64,000 nt of DNA. Source: Siphonodentalium dalli. Lineage: Eukaryota > Mollusca > Scaphopoda > Gadilida > Siphonodentaliidae. Below are positions 10,961 through 21,651 of this stretch, piece after piece. The notes beneath the pieces were generated by a model. It saw only the letters and a list, made by a program, of their open reading frames with translations, did no database searches and was not told the DNA's origin. Position numbers and translations under genes: made by a program. The number at the start of each line of letters is the position of its first letter. Position 1 is the stretch's first letter. Location of the stretch: the NCBI GenBank assembly GCA_032622095.1, contig CP136063.1:73819980-73883979 (forward strand), in the 5' to 3' direction.

Positions 10961-11515
10961 TATTCTGAGTGTGTCTTAGATACCTTCTGCATGTGTGCTT
11001 CAGGTGCCTTCTAGGTGTGTCTTATGTGTGTCTTATGTACGTGCTGGGTGTGTCTCAGGTGCCTTTAATTTAAATGAGCTCCGGGTGTGTCTGACGTACC
11101 TTCTGTCTGGTGTGTCTCAGGTACCTTATGTATGGTGTGTGGACCATACATAATGTAGCTACATGTTGGGTATCTCCTTCAACCTGACTAAATTAGAATT
11201 TTTATTTGCCTTCGCGGACACTATGTGTTGACAGTACATAATTATGGACATCGGCCTGAGGCACACACAGCAGGAAGTACATAACACACACCTAGAAGGT
11301 ACCCGGGGCCCACCCGGCAGCAGGTACCTAAGACACATCTAGAATGTACCTAAGGCACACCCGACAGAAGGTACCTAAGACACACCTATGATTTACCTGA
11401 GGCACACCGGCAGAAGGTACCTGAGGCACACCCCAAAGATTATTAAAATTTGTGGTCGCACACATAAGACACACTTAGATGTTACCTGAGACACACCCGG
11501 AGGAAGATATTGAAA
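10960..11515. mobile_element. Foldback-type element with tandem-repeat arms (FB2)
   Basis: Left arm (10963-11140): repeats of GTGTGTCTCAGGTACCTTCT-like words, about 20-25 bp apart. Right arm (11250-11515): the reverse complement, CAGAAGGTACCTAAGACACA, repeated about seven times. The centre holds about 100 bp without the repeat. Same architecture as FB1 but a different subrepeat. It abuts the LINE fragment on its left side. No coding sequence inside. Confidence 0.7.
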
Positions 11516-11952
11516 TTAACATTGCAGTGATGTCGTTACAAATTACACGTGCATGACGATGTAAGTGTGACTATCACACGCGTGCATGTACATACCCGAA
11601 GCTCCTTCGTGATGAACGGACATTCAGGTGCCTGAAATATATTATAACTAAATGTGAGCTTTCCAAATGTCTATATTATTAAGTCTCTAGCGTATCTCCC
11701 GTGTCATAATCAAATGCGGGCGACAACTGTATATTATTTCCCTACCAATTTGGACCTATCCGGCTACTTTAAAGACCACTATACTTAGAGACCATTAGAA
11801 ATATATTATATATAAGGAAACAATAAATAAATGTAACACCTTTGACGATCTGTTATATCTCAATTTCTCTCTCCCACTCACAAATAATATTAGTGCAGAG
11901 GATTAATATGCATTGATGGGAATTTTTCGGATATTAAGTTTACTCACCATCA

Positions 11953-12271
11953 TCAGTACAGTGGACGATGCGTCTGTCGTGAAGAATGAACAGTCCTCTT
12001 TATACAGCGTGTCTTCTGTCATTTCACAAGTTCTGTTGAAGAAGTTTGCGGTTGAGCAAAATTCTCTCATCAAACACGCCGATTTGCAATCGATTTCGCA
12101 ATCCGCTGAGACAGTCTCGAGAACAGACCGGCTGTCTATTGGAACATATATCTTCTGTTTACAATTAAAAAACGATTGGTCCACGCCTGCAATAGACAAC
12201 AGCACATATATTGTTATAGTAGATGTGAATTCTCGCAACAGTGATGTTCTTATTAATCTTATCATCACCAA
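11953..12271 (-). CDS. Exon of a probable secreted protein with a PAN/apple-like Cys pattern
   Basis: The minus-strand frame opens with ATG at 12271 and runs to a very good donor (GATG, then GTGAGT at 11952-11947). It encodes a hydrophobic start (TITIYVLLSIAG) that could be a signal peptide, then CEIDCKSACLMREFCSTANF, RTCEM and KEDCSF: a spacing of Cys residues like that of PAN/apple or similar Cys-rich extracellular domains. An alternative start of the exon is the acceptor-like TGTCTATTGCAG ending near 12186, preceded by TACTATAAC (a possible branch point); then the hydrophobic part would be intron. Downstream exons would lie at lower coordinates, but none was recognised, so they may be distant or displaced by FB2. 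Function unknown; domain assignment tentative. Confidence 0.5.
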
Positions 12272-12314
12272 GATTAAGGCGACATCTTGGATATCTCAAA
12301 TCGCTAGATATTAA

Positions 12315-12754
12315 TAACCAATGCACTGTCCGACGTGGCGACAGCCATATAATAATAAACACGACAATAACGAATACACAATGATGTTATCTTATGCTTA
12401 GACACATATGCATTAGGCTATTATTCTGTTCGAATACATGGCATTATTGTAAACATTTCATTGTTTGCATCACTATATATATATATTGTCGAGGTGCCAT
12501 CATATCATATATACGGTCACACAAACAACCCATATATGTTAACTGGTTATTGTGTGTCTGTTTGTCTTGATACAGGTGTTTTATATGAATTGAATGTTGT
12601 GTTGACTCGATTTAATATTTAATAAATAAAGTTAGTCGTATGTAGTCAGTGAAAGGCTAATTGTGCTAAGTCTATTACTCTGTGTTTAGATTATTTTAAT
12701 AAATAGAGCATCGCTTGGAGTTGACTAGGCGGGTACAGTACTACAGTGTCCAGT
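12315..12754. other. No recognisable gene
   Basis: AT-rich, with a short (AT)n near 12474. It could be upstream or intronic sequence of the PAN/apple-like exon, but no promoter element is distinguishable. Confidence 0.4.
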
Positions 12755-13930
12755 GGGGTGGACACTCTTATACAAACACCATGGTAAAAGCCCGATAAAC
12801 AATGCTTTTCCAGGCTCTAATTTGGTAAAATGAGATAAAGTAAGGTTTACAATAAAAGACTCTGGTAAAACCATGGTTTACCAGGCTCTACTCTGATATA
12901 CTCTGGTAAAAGCCATGTAAAATGGACATAACCTTGTAACTTCCAAGTAAATCATGGTAATGCCAGGATTATAATGATATAATTTGTTAAAGGCCATGTA
13001 AAAGTCATGTAAAATGGACATACGGTTGTAACGTCCTAGTAAATCATGGTAACGTCAGCAAATAAAGGCATGGTGTATCCCAGTTTACTCTCGTAATATG
13101 CTGGTGAAATAGGACATTCATATGTAAACCACATGTAGATCAGAACATGCTGCAAATCACTTCTTCTTGAAAACCGCTCTTTATAAACGCTCATTTCTGC
13201 ATACATCCTTTATTTAGTCAATATATATATTTCCGCGAGGAAAAAAAGCGCTCTTTAAAAAACGCTTCACTTTAACAGTAGTCAGTTACTTCAAACCGTG
13301 GCGCTAAATAACAGTGGTGCTTTGTATATGGTTTGGATCCAGTCAGAGATGGATTTTGTGAATAACTCAGTTATACATTCTCTAGTATTAATCTTATGTT
13401 GCAGCGAATAACACATATCCTTTGATTTCGAATGAGGTGTGAGGTCATGCCATACAATAACATGCAAGTTATAGTACTGTTATACTAGGGGAATCCTAGT
13501 ATGAATCTTAGTCATATTTCTAGACTAAAGCATAGTATGTTGTCTTTGTAGCAGTTCAGACTTACACTACCGATCGTATAATCGTATTCAAACAGACAAG
13601 AATTTAGATGAGTGGGGCTAAGTCCAAAATGGAAAAAACTATGCAAGGTGAAGTCCAACTAATCTCAAAATTGCTGGTACATACACGTAGTAGGCTCCCG
13701 TGTTGGTTAATGTTTTGTGTGTAGTGGTAATACAGCAGGATTTACCAGATTATAATGTATGTGGGGTAAATCATGATGTACTTGGAATTTACAAGGGTAT
13801 GTCCTTTTTTACATGGGCTTTACATGGCTTTTACATAATATATCCTGGTCTCTCTGACTTTACACTACTTTACCAGAGTAGAACCATGTAAACCATGATT
13901 TACATGGTTCAACCAGATCGATACCTCTAT
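12755..13930. mobile_element. Foldback-type element with CATGGTAAA/TTTACCATG arms (FB3)
   Basis: The left arm (about 12780-13110) is rich in ATGGTAAA and CCATGTAAAA words, for example GCCATGTAAAATGGACATA at two places. The right arm (about 13720-13920), complemented, reads GCCATGTAAAGCCCATGTAA, then GGACATACCCTTGTAA and TCCAAGTACATCATG, matching the left-arm order GGACATA...TTGTAA...CAAGTAAATCATGG. The spacer of about 600 bp between the arms is unrelated and has no gene. Third foldback-like structure in 9 kb. Ends are not sharply defined. Confidence 0.6.
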
Positions 13931-14430
13931 ATCACAATAGTAAGTTTCTCAGCTGAGGGTTGATTATGTCTCTTGTGTGAGAATAAAAACAATTGTACCC
14001 GCCAGGTGTCATTCTCAAAAGTTAACAGAATGGGACAAGAATATTCTTATAAGTAATTAGTCTAAAGCCTAAACCCAGAAGTGATTAACGCCTTATGTAA
14101 CCGCATGGGTGATTAATATAGCATCCTACTAAAATAACAGTAATAGAGTAATAAATGGACAGGTATACACGGCTGCGTACTATATGGTGACAATTCACTT
14201 GATGCATTTTGCGGGAGTAAAATTACTTGGTTCCAATCACCCTGGTATAAGACCACATAATAATACCAGAGTGTTCTTACCATGGTATATCAGAGTGTTT
14301 TTGCATAAAGGTATACACACAAAACTGCACTATTCCTGCGTAATCAACGACAAGACGTGCTCTATTATATTTCACCGAACAATTCTAATTAATAGCATGC
14401 AGTATATACTACATAGAGCCTAGAGGATAC

Positions 14431-14583
14431 ATGTGTTTTTGAGTGAATACTATAATTATTTCATGAGCGACTAGCACTGGCAATATGAATTTTGAATAAG
14501 CGACCACAGGTTGCAAGTTGAAAATTGATATTGACACTGCTAGTAACGGGTGAAATAATACGGGATTCACTCAAAACACTATA
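14431..14583. mobile_element. Small foldback MITE
   Basis: The left half (GTGTTTTTGAGTGAATACTA, ATTATTTCA, CGACTAGCACTGGCAATATG) is the approximate reverse complement of the right half (CATATTGACACTGCTAG-type words, TGAAATAATA, ATTCACTCAAAACAC). Arms are about 70 bp with a very short loop. No coding capacity. Confidence 0.7.
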
Positions 14584-14599
14584 GCTAGTTCACCACAAC

Positions 14600-16030
14600 C
14601 CTCAAGGTTGTTTTAGTGTTCGCAAACGACGCAAGTATAGTTCTGACGTCACTAATTTATGTAGTCGATCAACCTGAAAAATTGTTTTACATCCGGGCGA
14701 TTCGGACTTTCGGGCCCCTGTGGAGGAGTAACATCGAACCAGCCTGTATAATGAAGTGACAAATTAACAAAACCAATTATTTTTCTTTTCGGTCAGCCTC
14801 CCCATAGCAACTATATTAAGTTTGAAAAACAAAATAAATCTTATTCACATTTAAATTATTAATGCGGAATCAGTTGAAATAGGCCATTAGCAACGTTGTA
14901 ATTGGTGACGTAATTTTCGTAACAAAATGGTGGCGCCCAGTAAGTTATTGGCGAATGCATTCTAAATTCTCCGTTGTTCTCGTGCTGAATTTGATTAGTA
15001 TAAGCCACTCGATTTGGCATAAAATGTTGTGAAAGCTTCAAATTCTGAAGCTGAACAGTGGAAGTGAAACTCAGTCGAACATAAACTGAATGATGTCATT
15101 GAATGATGAATCTGTGATTGTGCACAAATAAAAAATAGATATGAAAATGAAGGGCACTGGTCTGTGTGGTCATGGTGATTTGACTTGTTCTGTTACATTT
15201 TAAGTCTGTTTCCAACTGGATTGGTTGGTGTTGCGAGTTGCAAATTGTGCCTTCTTCTCCAAATTTAACAGCTGACATGGTCAGGTCAAGGAAATCAGAA
15301 AATTGACATTTTAAAGCTGACTGATTTAGTGATTAGTTTTCATTGACCACAGGATCAGCCTCACTCACTCATTGTGACTCAGGTCAGGATAAAATTCTAG
15401 CCATATACATATACATCTATACAAAATTGATAAACGTTAAGCCTAGTGAACTGTTGACTAACTGAGTCCATTATCTTAGTCAGTGAAGGAAAGGAAAATC
15501 TCCCATTCGGTCTCGGTACACTGCAGAGTGTAGTGAGAGGATATGTTTCCAACTTTCCATCTATGAATTATGATTCCTACGATCACAAATATAGCCCTGT
15601 GCACTTGCTATTGTTGACCTGACAGTTTTTGGAATCATCTGTATGCAAAACAATAAATCAGAGGCCAAGCTAGCCATGGCCTCCCAGAAGCATGACTCAA
15701 CAGGCAATCCCAGATGATCTTGCCATGAATCTCTTTCTAGCTACTAGTCATGGAGTGGTTAATGCCTGTATGGGCGATAAAAGCAATAAGAATATAGCAG
15801 AAAAATGTGGAAAAGGTAATCATATATGAGAATACTATTGCTGTGTATCTAGATGTGGCGAAATTAGGCGATACCTCTATTGAACGGTAAGGTTCCTGGT
15901 ATCAATACTGTTATTGAACAGTAAGGATAGGATAGGATAATTTTTTATTTACAATATACACACATGGAAAGTACAATTGCAAATACATATAATTTTATTA
16001 GACTATTCGTGTATATTGATTGTTAGGGGT
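14600..16030. other. No recognisable gene
   Basis: No coding signature seen. AAGGTTCCTGGTATCAATAC then TTATTGAAC near 15888-15925 recurs at about 28843-28880, marking a dispersed repeat. Confidence 0.5.
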
Positions 16031-16033
16031 GAT

Positions 16034-17070
16034 ATAATAATAATAATAATAATAATAAATAGTTTTTATATAGCACTTTATCCCATATGGCCCAGAGCGC
16101 TTACATTCCTACTAGTACCCTGCCCTCTATCACACGTGATATACATACATCTATATACACCACATACCTATAGATATACACATACAACAAAATAATTAAA
16201 CAACATCTGAGGTAACTTCCCCATAGTGAGCACAGAATAATTCACTCTTTAACAAAGTTTTGTATTCGGTCAGAGAGTTTGCAAATCTTGTGACGTGTCT
16301 CAGTGAGTTCCAAACATTTGGCGCATACGAATCAAATGCTCTATCGCCATAAGTTTTTTAATTTTTTGATGGAATATCCATTAGAGCTTGTGCCTTTGAC
16401 CTCAGATTCGTAGGTGGAACATACATACTTAAAAGTTTATCAAAATATTGAGGCAATACAGGGAGAATACTTGAACTAGATTCTGATTTTTTATAACAGA
16501 ATGACGCACATTTGTAGTCTATGCGTGCACGAATAGGAAGGTAGTGTAGTTCTTATAGCAATGGTGTAACATGTGAAAATTTTTGTTTGCGGGAAACAAT
16601 CCTTGCAGCAACATTGATTACTTTTTGCAATTTATCCAAGTGTTCAGTTGTGATGCCGGCGAGAATGGCATTACAATAGTCTAGTTTTGAAAATACAAAT
16701 GAAGAAACAAGGGTCTGTGAGTATGTCTGTGTTAAATATGGCCGTAACTGCGAGATGCGACGAAGCTCCATAAACATGGATTTGCACATTGAGTTGACCC
16801 GTAAGTTCTTGGATAGTGTGTTATCCAAAACAACACCTAGAATTTTGACAGACGATGATAACTGAATATCTGAATCACCTATTTTAATATAGTCACATCT
16901 GACTGTCTTCCTATCATCCCTGAATGTGGTGACAGATTATATGATAAAGATGACCGAATTAATTTCAATGTTTTATGGTTACGTTCATCGAGTGCAGACT
17001 GGGTTTGTTTTATATAGGCATTGTTATGGCGATGGTACGAAAGGTGGTTCATATGTATAGGCACCTACTT
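16034..17070 (-). pseudogene. CR1/L2-like LINE, 3' third with 3' UTR and (ATT)n tail
   Basis: Minus strand: KILGVVLDNTLS, then NSMCKSMFMELRRISQLRPY, TLVSSFVFSKLDYCNAILAG, then KLQKVINVAARIVSRKQKF. After a stop at 16553 the same frame goes on: ELHYLPIRARIDYKCASFCY, then a stretch ending SLTEYKTLLKSELF. This is the C-terminal part of a CR1-type ORF2 after the catalytic RT (which is missing). The 3' UTR ends in GCGCTCTGGGCCATATGGGA, then GTGCTATATAAAAA, and a run of ATT triplets (16034-16058), the usual CR1/L2 tail. Upstream the frame extends brokenly to about 17064. It is a 5'-truncated insertion with at least one in-frame stop, so inactive. Confidence 0.85.
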
Positions 17071-17179
17071 GGTCGATATAATGAATGAATACTATTAATA
17101 AACACGTGTGAGTGGAACCGAGTAGGAATAATGCCAGTGAGGTTTTGGGATTTTTTTTTAATTAACATGTACTTGAGTG

Positions 17180-18235
17180 ATATTTTTGTTTTTGTTTTTT
17201 TATATTTGTTAGATGGAAATTAGATATCGTTTATGCAATCAGGGCATCTTCCGTTTTTGCATCGAACGCTCGCTGAATTGGTATTACTAATATCCGTTTC
17301 CAAACGTTTTCGGAAGACATGTCTTGTTTTCTTTGAGGTATATTTACTTTCTAGGAAATTCCACATAAAGGGCAATGAATGGTACGGGAGAACTTTAGAA
17401 AATGAGATGGTCCTGAATTGTTTTTTGTACTACGGGATTAGGTTGTCGTCTATTTGGTTCTGCTCTATTGTCATACATACCGGAAAAAGACACTCGTGTG
17501 CGATCGTAGTACTAATCATGCATGGACATGGATGAATGTAATTCATGTAAATCACCTATTTTTCAAATGTTTTCTTGCTTGAAAAGAGGATCGGGGTGAC
17601 TTCTATGTTTTTTGTTCCATATAATTCGAATGGCTCGTTTTTATAACAAATATAGTTTCTTCATTGCTGGTATATGTCTATAAACTAAGTGGCTTTGAAT
17701 TAGGGCGAAGTATGTTTTGAGAGCCTTGCTCGGGAGAAAATATTTATATTTTTAATGCAATAAACTGCATGTGCCATTTTTGAGCATACAATGGAGATGT
17801 GTTTGTTAAAGGTCAGACTTTTATCTATATGGATGCCTAACCATTTGGCAGAAGATTCGTTCCGCGTGTTCCCTATTCGGTTTCATTAAGATATATTTTA
17901 ATTGTATTCCATTTTTCGTCATTATTTTGTGGATGCAAGAGAATATAATTGCTCTTGTTAGCATTGATGGCTAGTTTGTTGCAGCAACACCAGTCAGATA
18001 TATTTCTTATTTCGTTGTTGACATAACATTGGATTAACGCCTCATTTTGTCCACTTGCCATACTGGTTGTATCGTCGGCATATGATAACAGTTTCATAGT
18101 AGTTGCATTTGACATATCGCTCACGTAGAGGAGAACAAATATGGGCCCGAGTAATGATCCTTGAGGAACACCACATAAAGTTTTAAGGAGATTTGCATTA
18201 CTTCCATTAATTTCTACGTACTTTACTTTAAACAT
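17180..18235 (-). pseudogene. LINE reverse transcriptase fragment (catalytic YADD retained)
   Basis: From 18235 the minus strand encodes KYVEINGSNANLLKTLCGVP, QGSLLGPIFVLLYVSDM, and SYADDT with the catalytic YADD at 18082-18071. After the stop at 17873 the LINE continues in shifting frames: AKWLGIHIDKSLTFNKHI, MAHAVYCIKNINIFS, KRAIRIIWNKKHRSHP, and a Cys-rich end RCKNGRCPDCI near 17220. So the piece runs from mid-RT to the C terminus, with several frameshifts and stops. Its upstream RT half does not appear before the 3' end of the next LINE at about 18235; either that element inserted into it or this copy was already 5'-truncated at the junction. Confidence 0.8.
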
Positions 18236-18567
18236 ATTTTATTTGTAATAATACAAAGTGGATTGGGGCACAAGTTACATAACTTAATGAGCCCCTCTCC
18301 CGTATACATTGTTACAAAATTACATAATTGACAAAGTGGCACAATAAGTAACTTATTTACAGCTGTGTGGAATGTGAGAGAATGGTGACTGGTGAAGGAT
18401 GATCTTGCGGATCGTTAGGAAAGGATGATGTAAGGTGGTGGGGGTGCCAACGTCGATTGTGTTTATTTAAAACATTGTTATGGCCGAGCAAGTACCAGGT
18501 CGAAAAAAGCAATAAACAACAATAAACATATTTATGTCCTACTTATTAATTAAGTTAATATCATTTG

Positions 18568-19491
18568 TCAGAAACGTTTAGTTTCCGTAATAAAATGTTG
18601 TACTATTTTGAACAATTTCACATTTTGTTTTATATCTATGTTTTGGATGCCAGAAAGTAAATCATTCATATGTGTTAATTTGAGTCCTTCTCTGTGTAGC
18701 GAATGATACATTTCTATTCGTTCTGATTGGTACAGGGAATACATGAAAAGGTAATGATATGCATCTTCGCATTGGTTGCCGCATGCGCAACGTGGGCTGT
18801 CAGATATGTAGTTTTGGAATTTATCAGACTTTAGATCACTGCAATAGTTCCGTAATTTTGCGTGAAGTACGTTACATTGCCTGCGTCCGGTTATATCAAG
18901 TGCGTCTGATATCGATGATTCTAAGTACACCCAATAGTTTGGATCACAGTACTGGTCTGATCTATATGACATTCCCAGTAGGATATGACTTTTCTTAGAG
19001 AATATTTCAAACCATAATATTGATGAGTCAAATTCTAGTTCATATCTACGCCTATATATGATGTGTGTCGCGAACATTGCACATATTCCTCCACTGCGAG
19101 AGTCGCGTTCCTTTCGAACAGGATCTTGGTAACCAGGAATATATATTTTTTCTGAAGAGAAAGATGGGTCCAGGTGAGTTTCGCTGAAACACAGAACATC
19201 GAAATCATTGATCATATGAACAATTTTTTCTAGTTTATTTCGAATACTTCTGATATTATACTGGAAAATTGAAATTGTGTGATTGATTTGATTCATGGCA
19301 GGTCCGGGGTTAATCTCAATGTCACCTGATAGTATCAAGATGAGAAAGGTTGAAATGAATAATAATTTAAAATTTTGTGTCCGGAAACTATATTTCAGAG
19401 TTTCGCCGTTAGCCACAATGATCTTGGGTGTCTTCTTCTTCGAGTCAAAAAGTCCAATTGCTGCTCTATAATGCTGTATCGAACAGGTCAT
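18568..19491 (-). CDS. LINE protein: 2A motif, endonuclease, C-terminal Cys cluster; no RT
   Basis: 307 codons without a stop, ATG at 19491. Residues about 42-55 are strongly hydrophobic (LLFISTFLILILS) and run into GDIEINPGP at residues 56-64, the consensus DxExNPGP of 2A-type peptides, which make ribosomes skip one peptide bond before the last Pro. 2A motifs at this place are known in some non-LTR elements. Next come IFQYNIRSIRNKL, DVLCFSETHLD and SRSGGICAMF, the start of an AP-endonuclease domain. Around residues 180-195 (LESSISDALDITG then RRQCNVLHAKLRNYCSDL) the frame jumps to the post-RT end, with CACGNQCEDAYHYLF and no CPLY cysteine. A full ORF2 would be about 900 residues or more. The deletion keeps frame, so the fused protein could still be made. 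Endonuclease is itself incomplete (GDFN and SDH blocks not seen). Confidence 0.75.
   Translation of the reverse strand: MTCSIQHYRAAIGLFDSKKKTPKIIVANGETLKYSFRTQNFKLLFISTFLILILSGDIEINPGPAMNQINHTISIFQYNIRSIRNKLEKIVHMINDFDVLCFSETHLDPSFSSEKIYIPGYQDPVRKERDSRSGGICAMFATHIIYRRRYELEFDSSILWFEIFSKKSHILLGMSYRSDQYCDPNYWVYLESSISDALDITGRRQCNVLHAKLRNYCSDLKSDKFQNYISDSPRCACGNQCEDAYHYLFMYSLYQSERIEMYHSLHREGLKLTHMNDLLSGIQNIDIKQNVKLFKIVQHFITETKRF
19300..19326 (-). other. 2A ribosome-skipping motif
   Basis: Codons for GDIEINPGP. Skipping would separate a 63-residue hydrophobic leader from the endonuclease part, whose first residue would be Pro64. Confidence 0.75.
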
Positions 19492-19859
19492 TATATTTTA
19501 GTCGGTGATTTGAAATGAGTAATGAGCAGCAAATTGGCTTCGTGACTGGAGAAGAGGACATTGTGTTTGTCAATTTCAACGTTGGCACCTGACACTTAGA
19601 CTTTGCACAGTTGTGAGACAGAAAGTGTATCGGAGCTGTATGTGTGAATAGGTTTTGGAACCTCTGATATGTACAAAACATGGAAACAACATGAAAGGTT
19701 ATAACTACACAAACATATATGTAAATGACAATAACAAGTGTGTGGTGATAGTTATGGTGCAGGATGGTGCGATTGCGGTGAGGTTCCATCATTTTTCGAC
19801 TGATGTGTGCTTTTGTTTTTGTTTGGGACGGGGATGATAGACAGGATGTACGGTCCGGA

Positions 19860-21390
19860 CCTTAAGTTTCTGAGTGAAAATGAATTTTAATCGGATTATA
19901 TAGTCACTATTTAATTTGTAGCCATTAAGATTTAATAAGGCTCGCTCAGATCCGGACCTAGTAAGGTTTATACCTGGGTATATGGTTGTAATGACACAAT
20001 TTAGTTATGATATCGTGAAATATCGTGAGGCAAATATCAGTTTATCTTTATTGCGCATATTACATGTAGTCTTACGATTGTGCATATGGGCGACCTTGCT
20101 TGAGATCTACGTGTACGTTCATTTGGGCCCGTAGCCAGTAGGCCTATATGGTCTAGTTATACATACATGTATTATCTTAGCAGTGCAGGAATATAAAGAG
20201 TAATAAGGTTCATATGAGCGTAGTTGATATTTTTCCGCATTTAAATCAAATTAAGAGGACCGCGGTTCCCAAAAGATTTTCGATATATGTAATGTTTGTC
20301 TCTACGGGTTGTCATACATTTCTTCAATATTCTGTATTCATATTATTCAGGCGTGACGTAGTTTGCTTTCTCTTCGGCAACATGCTTTTTCGGATTGCTT
20401 GCAACTAAAACCTGGAAATGTTTGTAATTAGTTTGCGCTTTGCATGCATAACATATATTGACAGGTACTGGTGGTTTTATTATTTGTAACATGTGTTTGT
20501 CCTGTTTTAATTAGTCGTTTGTTTGAAATGGTACAGAAGTTTTAAAAACAACCGGCAGAGTTTTCACGTGATGTTGATTTTTGAGGACAATGTAATTAGG
20601 TCATGCTAATTTACTGTTTCGCTCAATGGCTTTGCCAGACAAGTTTTGAGTGACATGTGCGCTGCAATAGTAATTAGATACAATTTCTTAAGTACACTGA
20701 TAATATATTATTGCTCGTCTGTGTCATTTGTGGAGCTTTGGTTTCTTGAAGCAAATATGATATTAAATTAATATAAAAGCAAAAAATCTTGGAAATTTAT
20801 AAATCATGTGCTATTCCTTTGCTCAGACTCCTACTTAAACTAATTACTTATCATTTGTGGTAAAAAGTACAAACTAAAAGAAAAAGTACTAGTGTATTTT
20901 ATATCATAGACTGTGCAGTGCATATATCTGGGACTGGGGAAGTGAGGTTGTCAACTTGCATGTTGAAGTAATTTAGTATATATAATAATACTTAGGTATT
21001 TTTGCATTGAAATTATATATCAGTAGATACGTGTAGGTGAGTAGGTAGACAGGCATGTGTATACTTGGTAAATGTATTCAGGCCTCAGTCACACTAACAG
21101 GTACCAGTTCACTGTGTCGAAAATTTACTTGGGTGTAAAAAAAAAAAAATCATAGTTATTTCATTTCCACCTCCCCGGTGGCAATGCAATAACCATGATC
21201 TATCCCTTACACTGGTGGCTGGGAATTATTTACACTAGCTCAGGTGTTTTACACTTCATCCAAGTGTATAATGGTTGAGCTGTACCGGTATCCTATATGA
21301 TACTAATTTAGGTTTCGATTAATTACTCCAATGTTTTTAGTTTTTTTGTTTTTTGTTTTTAAATCTTTTCCCATGAGCCATAATCTTATT
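19860..21390. other. No recognisable gene
   Basis: AT-rich, with short scattered open frames only. No motif of any family was recognised. Confidence 0.55.
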
Positions 21391-21452
21391 TGCCCCGAAA
21401 TATGTTGCGGTTTCTGCCCCCCAGCCACCTTATTAAGGTCTTAAACACATGT

Positions 21453-21607
21453 AGCAGTTCTAGAATGGCGGCAGAACAATACACAGTTTTCTGTTTGGAG
21501 AATGTATCCAGTAGAACCAAATCAGCATACTGTACTTGTATGCTATCGAATTTGTTATTTATTTATTTTTATATCTTTTATTTGTTAATTATTATAAATT
21601 TTATTTA

Positions 21608-21651
<44 letters not shown>

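Larger units (their letters stand above)
18236..19800 (-). mobile_element. LINE carrying 2A peptide and endonuclease, RT deleted
   Basis: On the minus strand: a 5' region (19800-19492) without clear motifs, a single intact ORF (19491-18568), then a 3' UTR with AATAAA words ending about ACAAATAAAATATGTTT (18236-18252), immediately followed by another LINE's RT. The ORF joins endonuclease directly to the C-terminal Cys cluster, so the whole reverse transcriptase is missing. The element would be non-autonomous. The 5' boundary is a guess. Confidence 0.7.
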
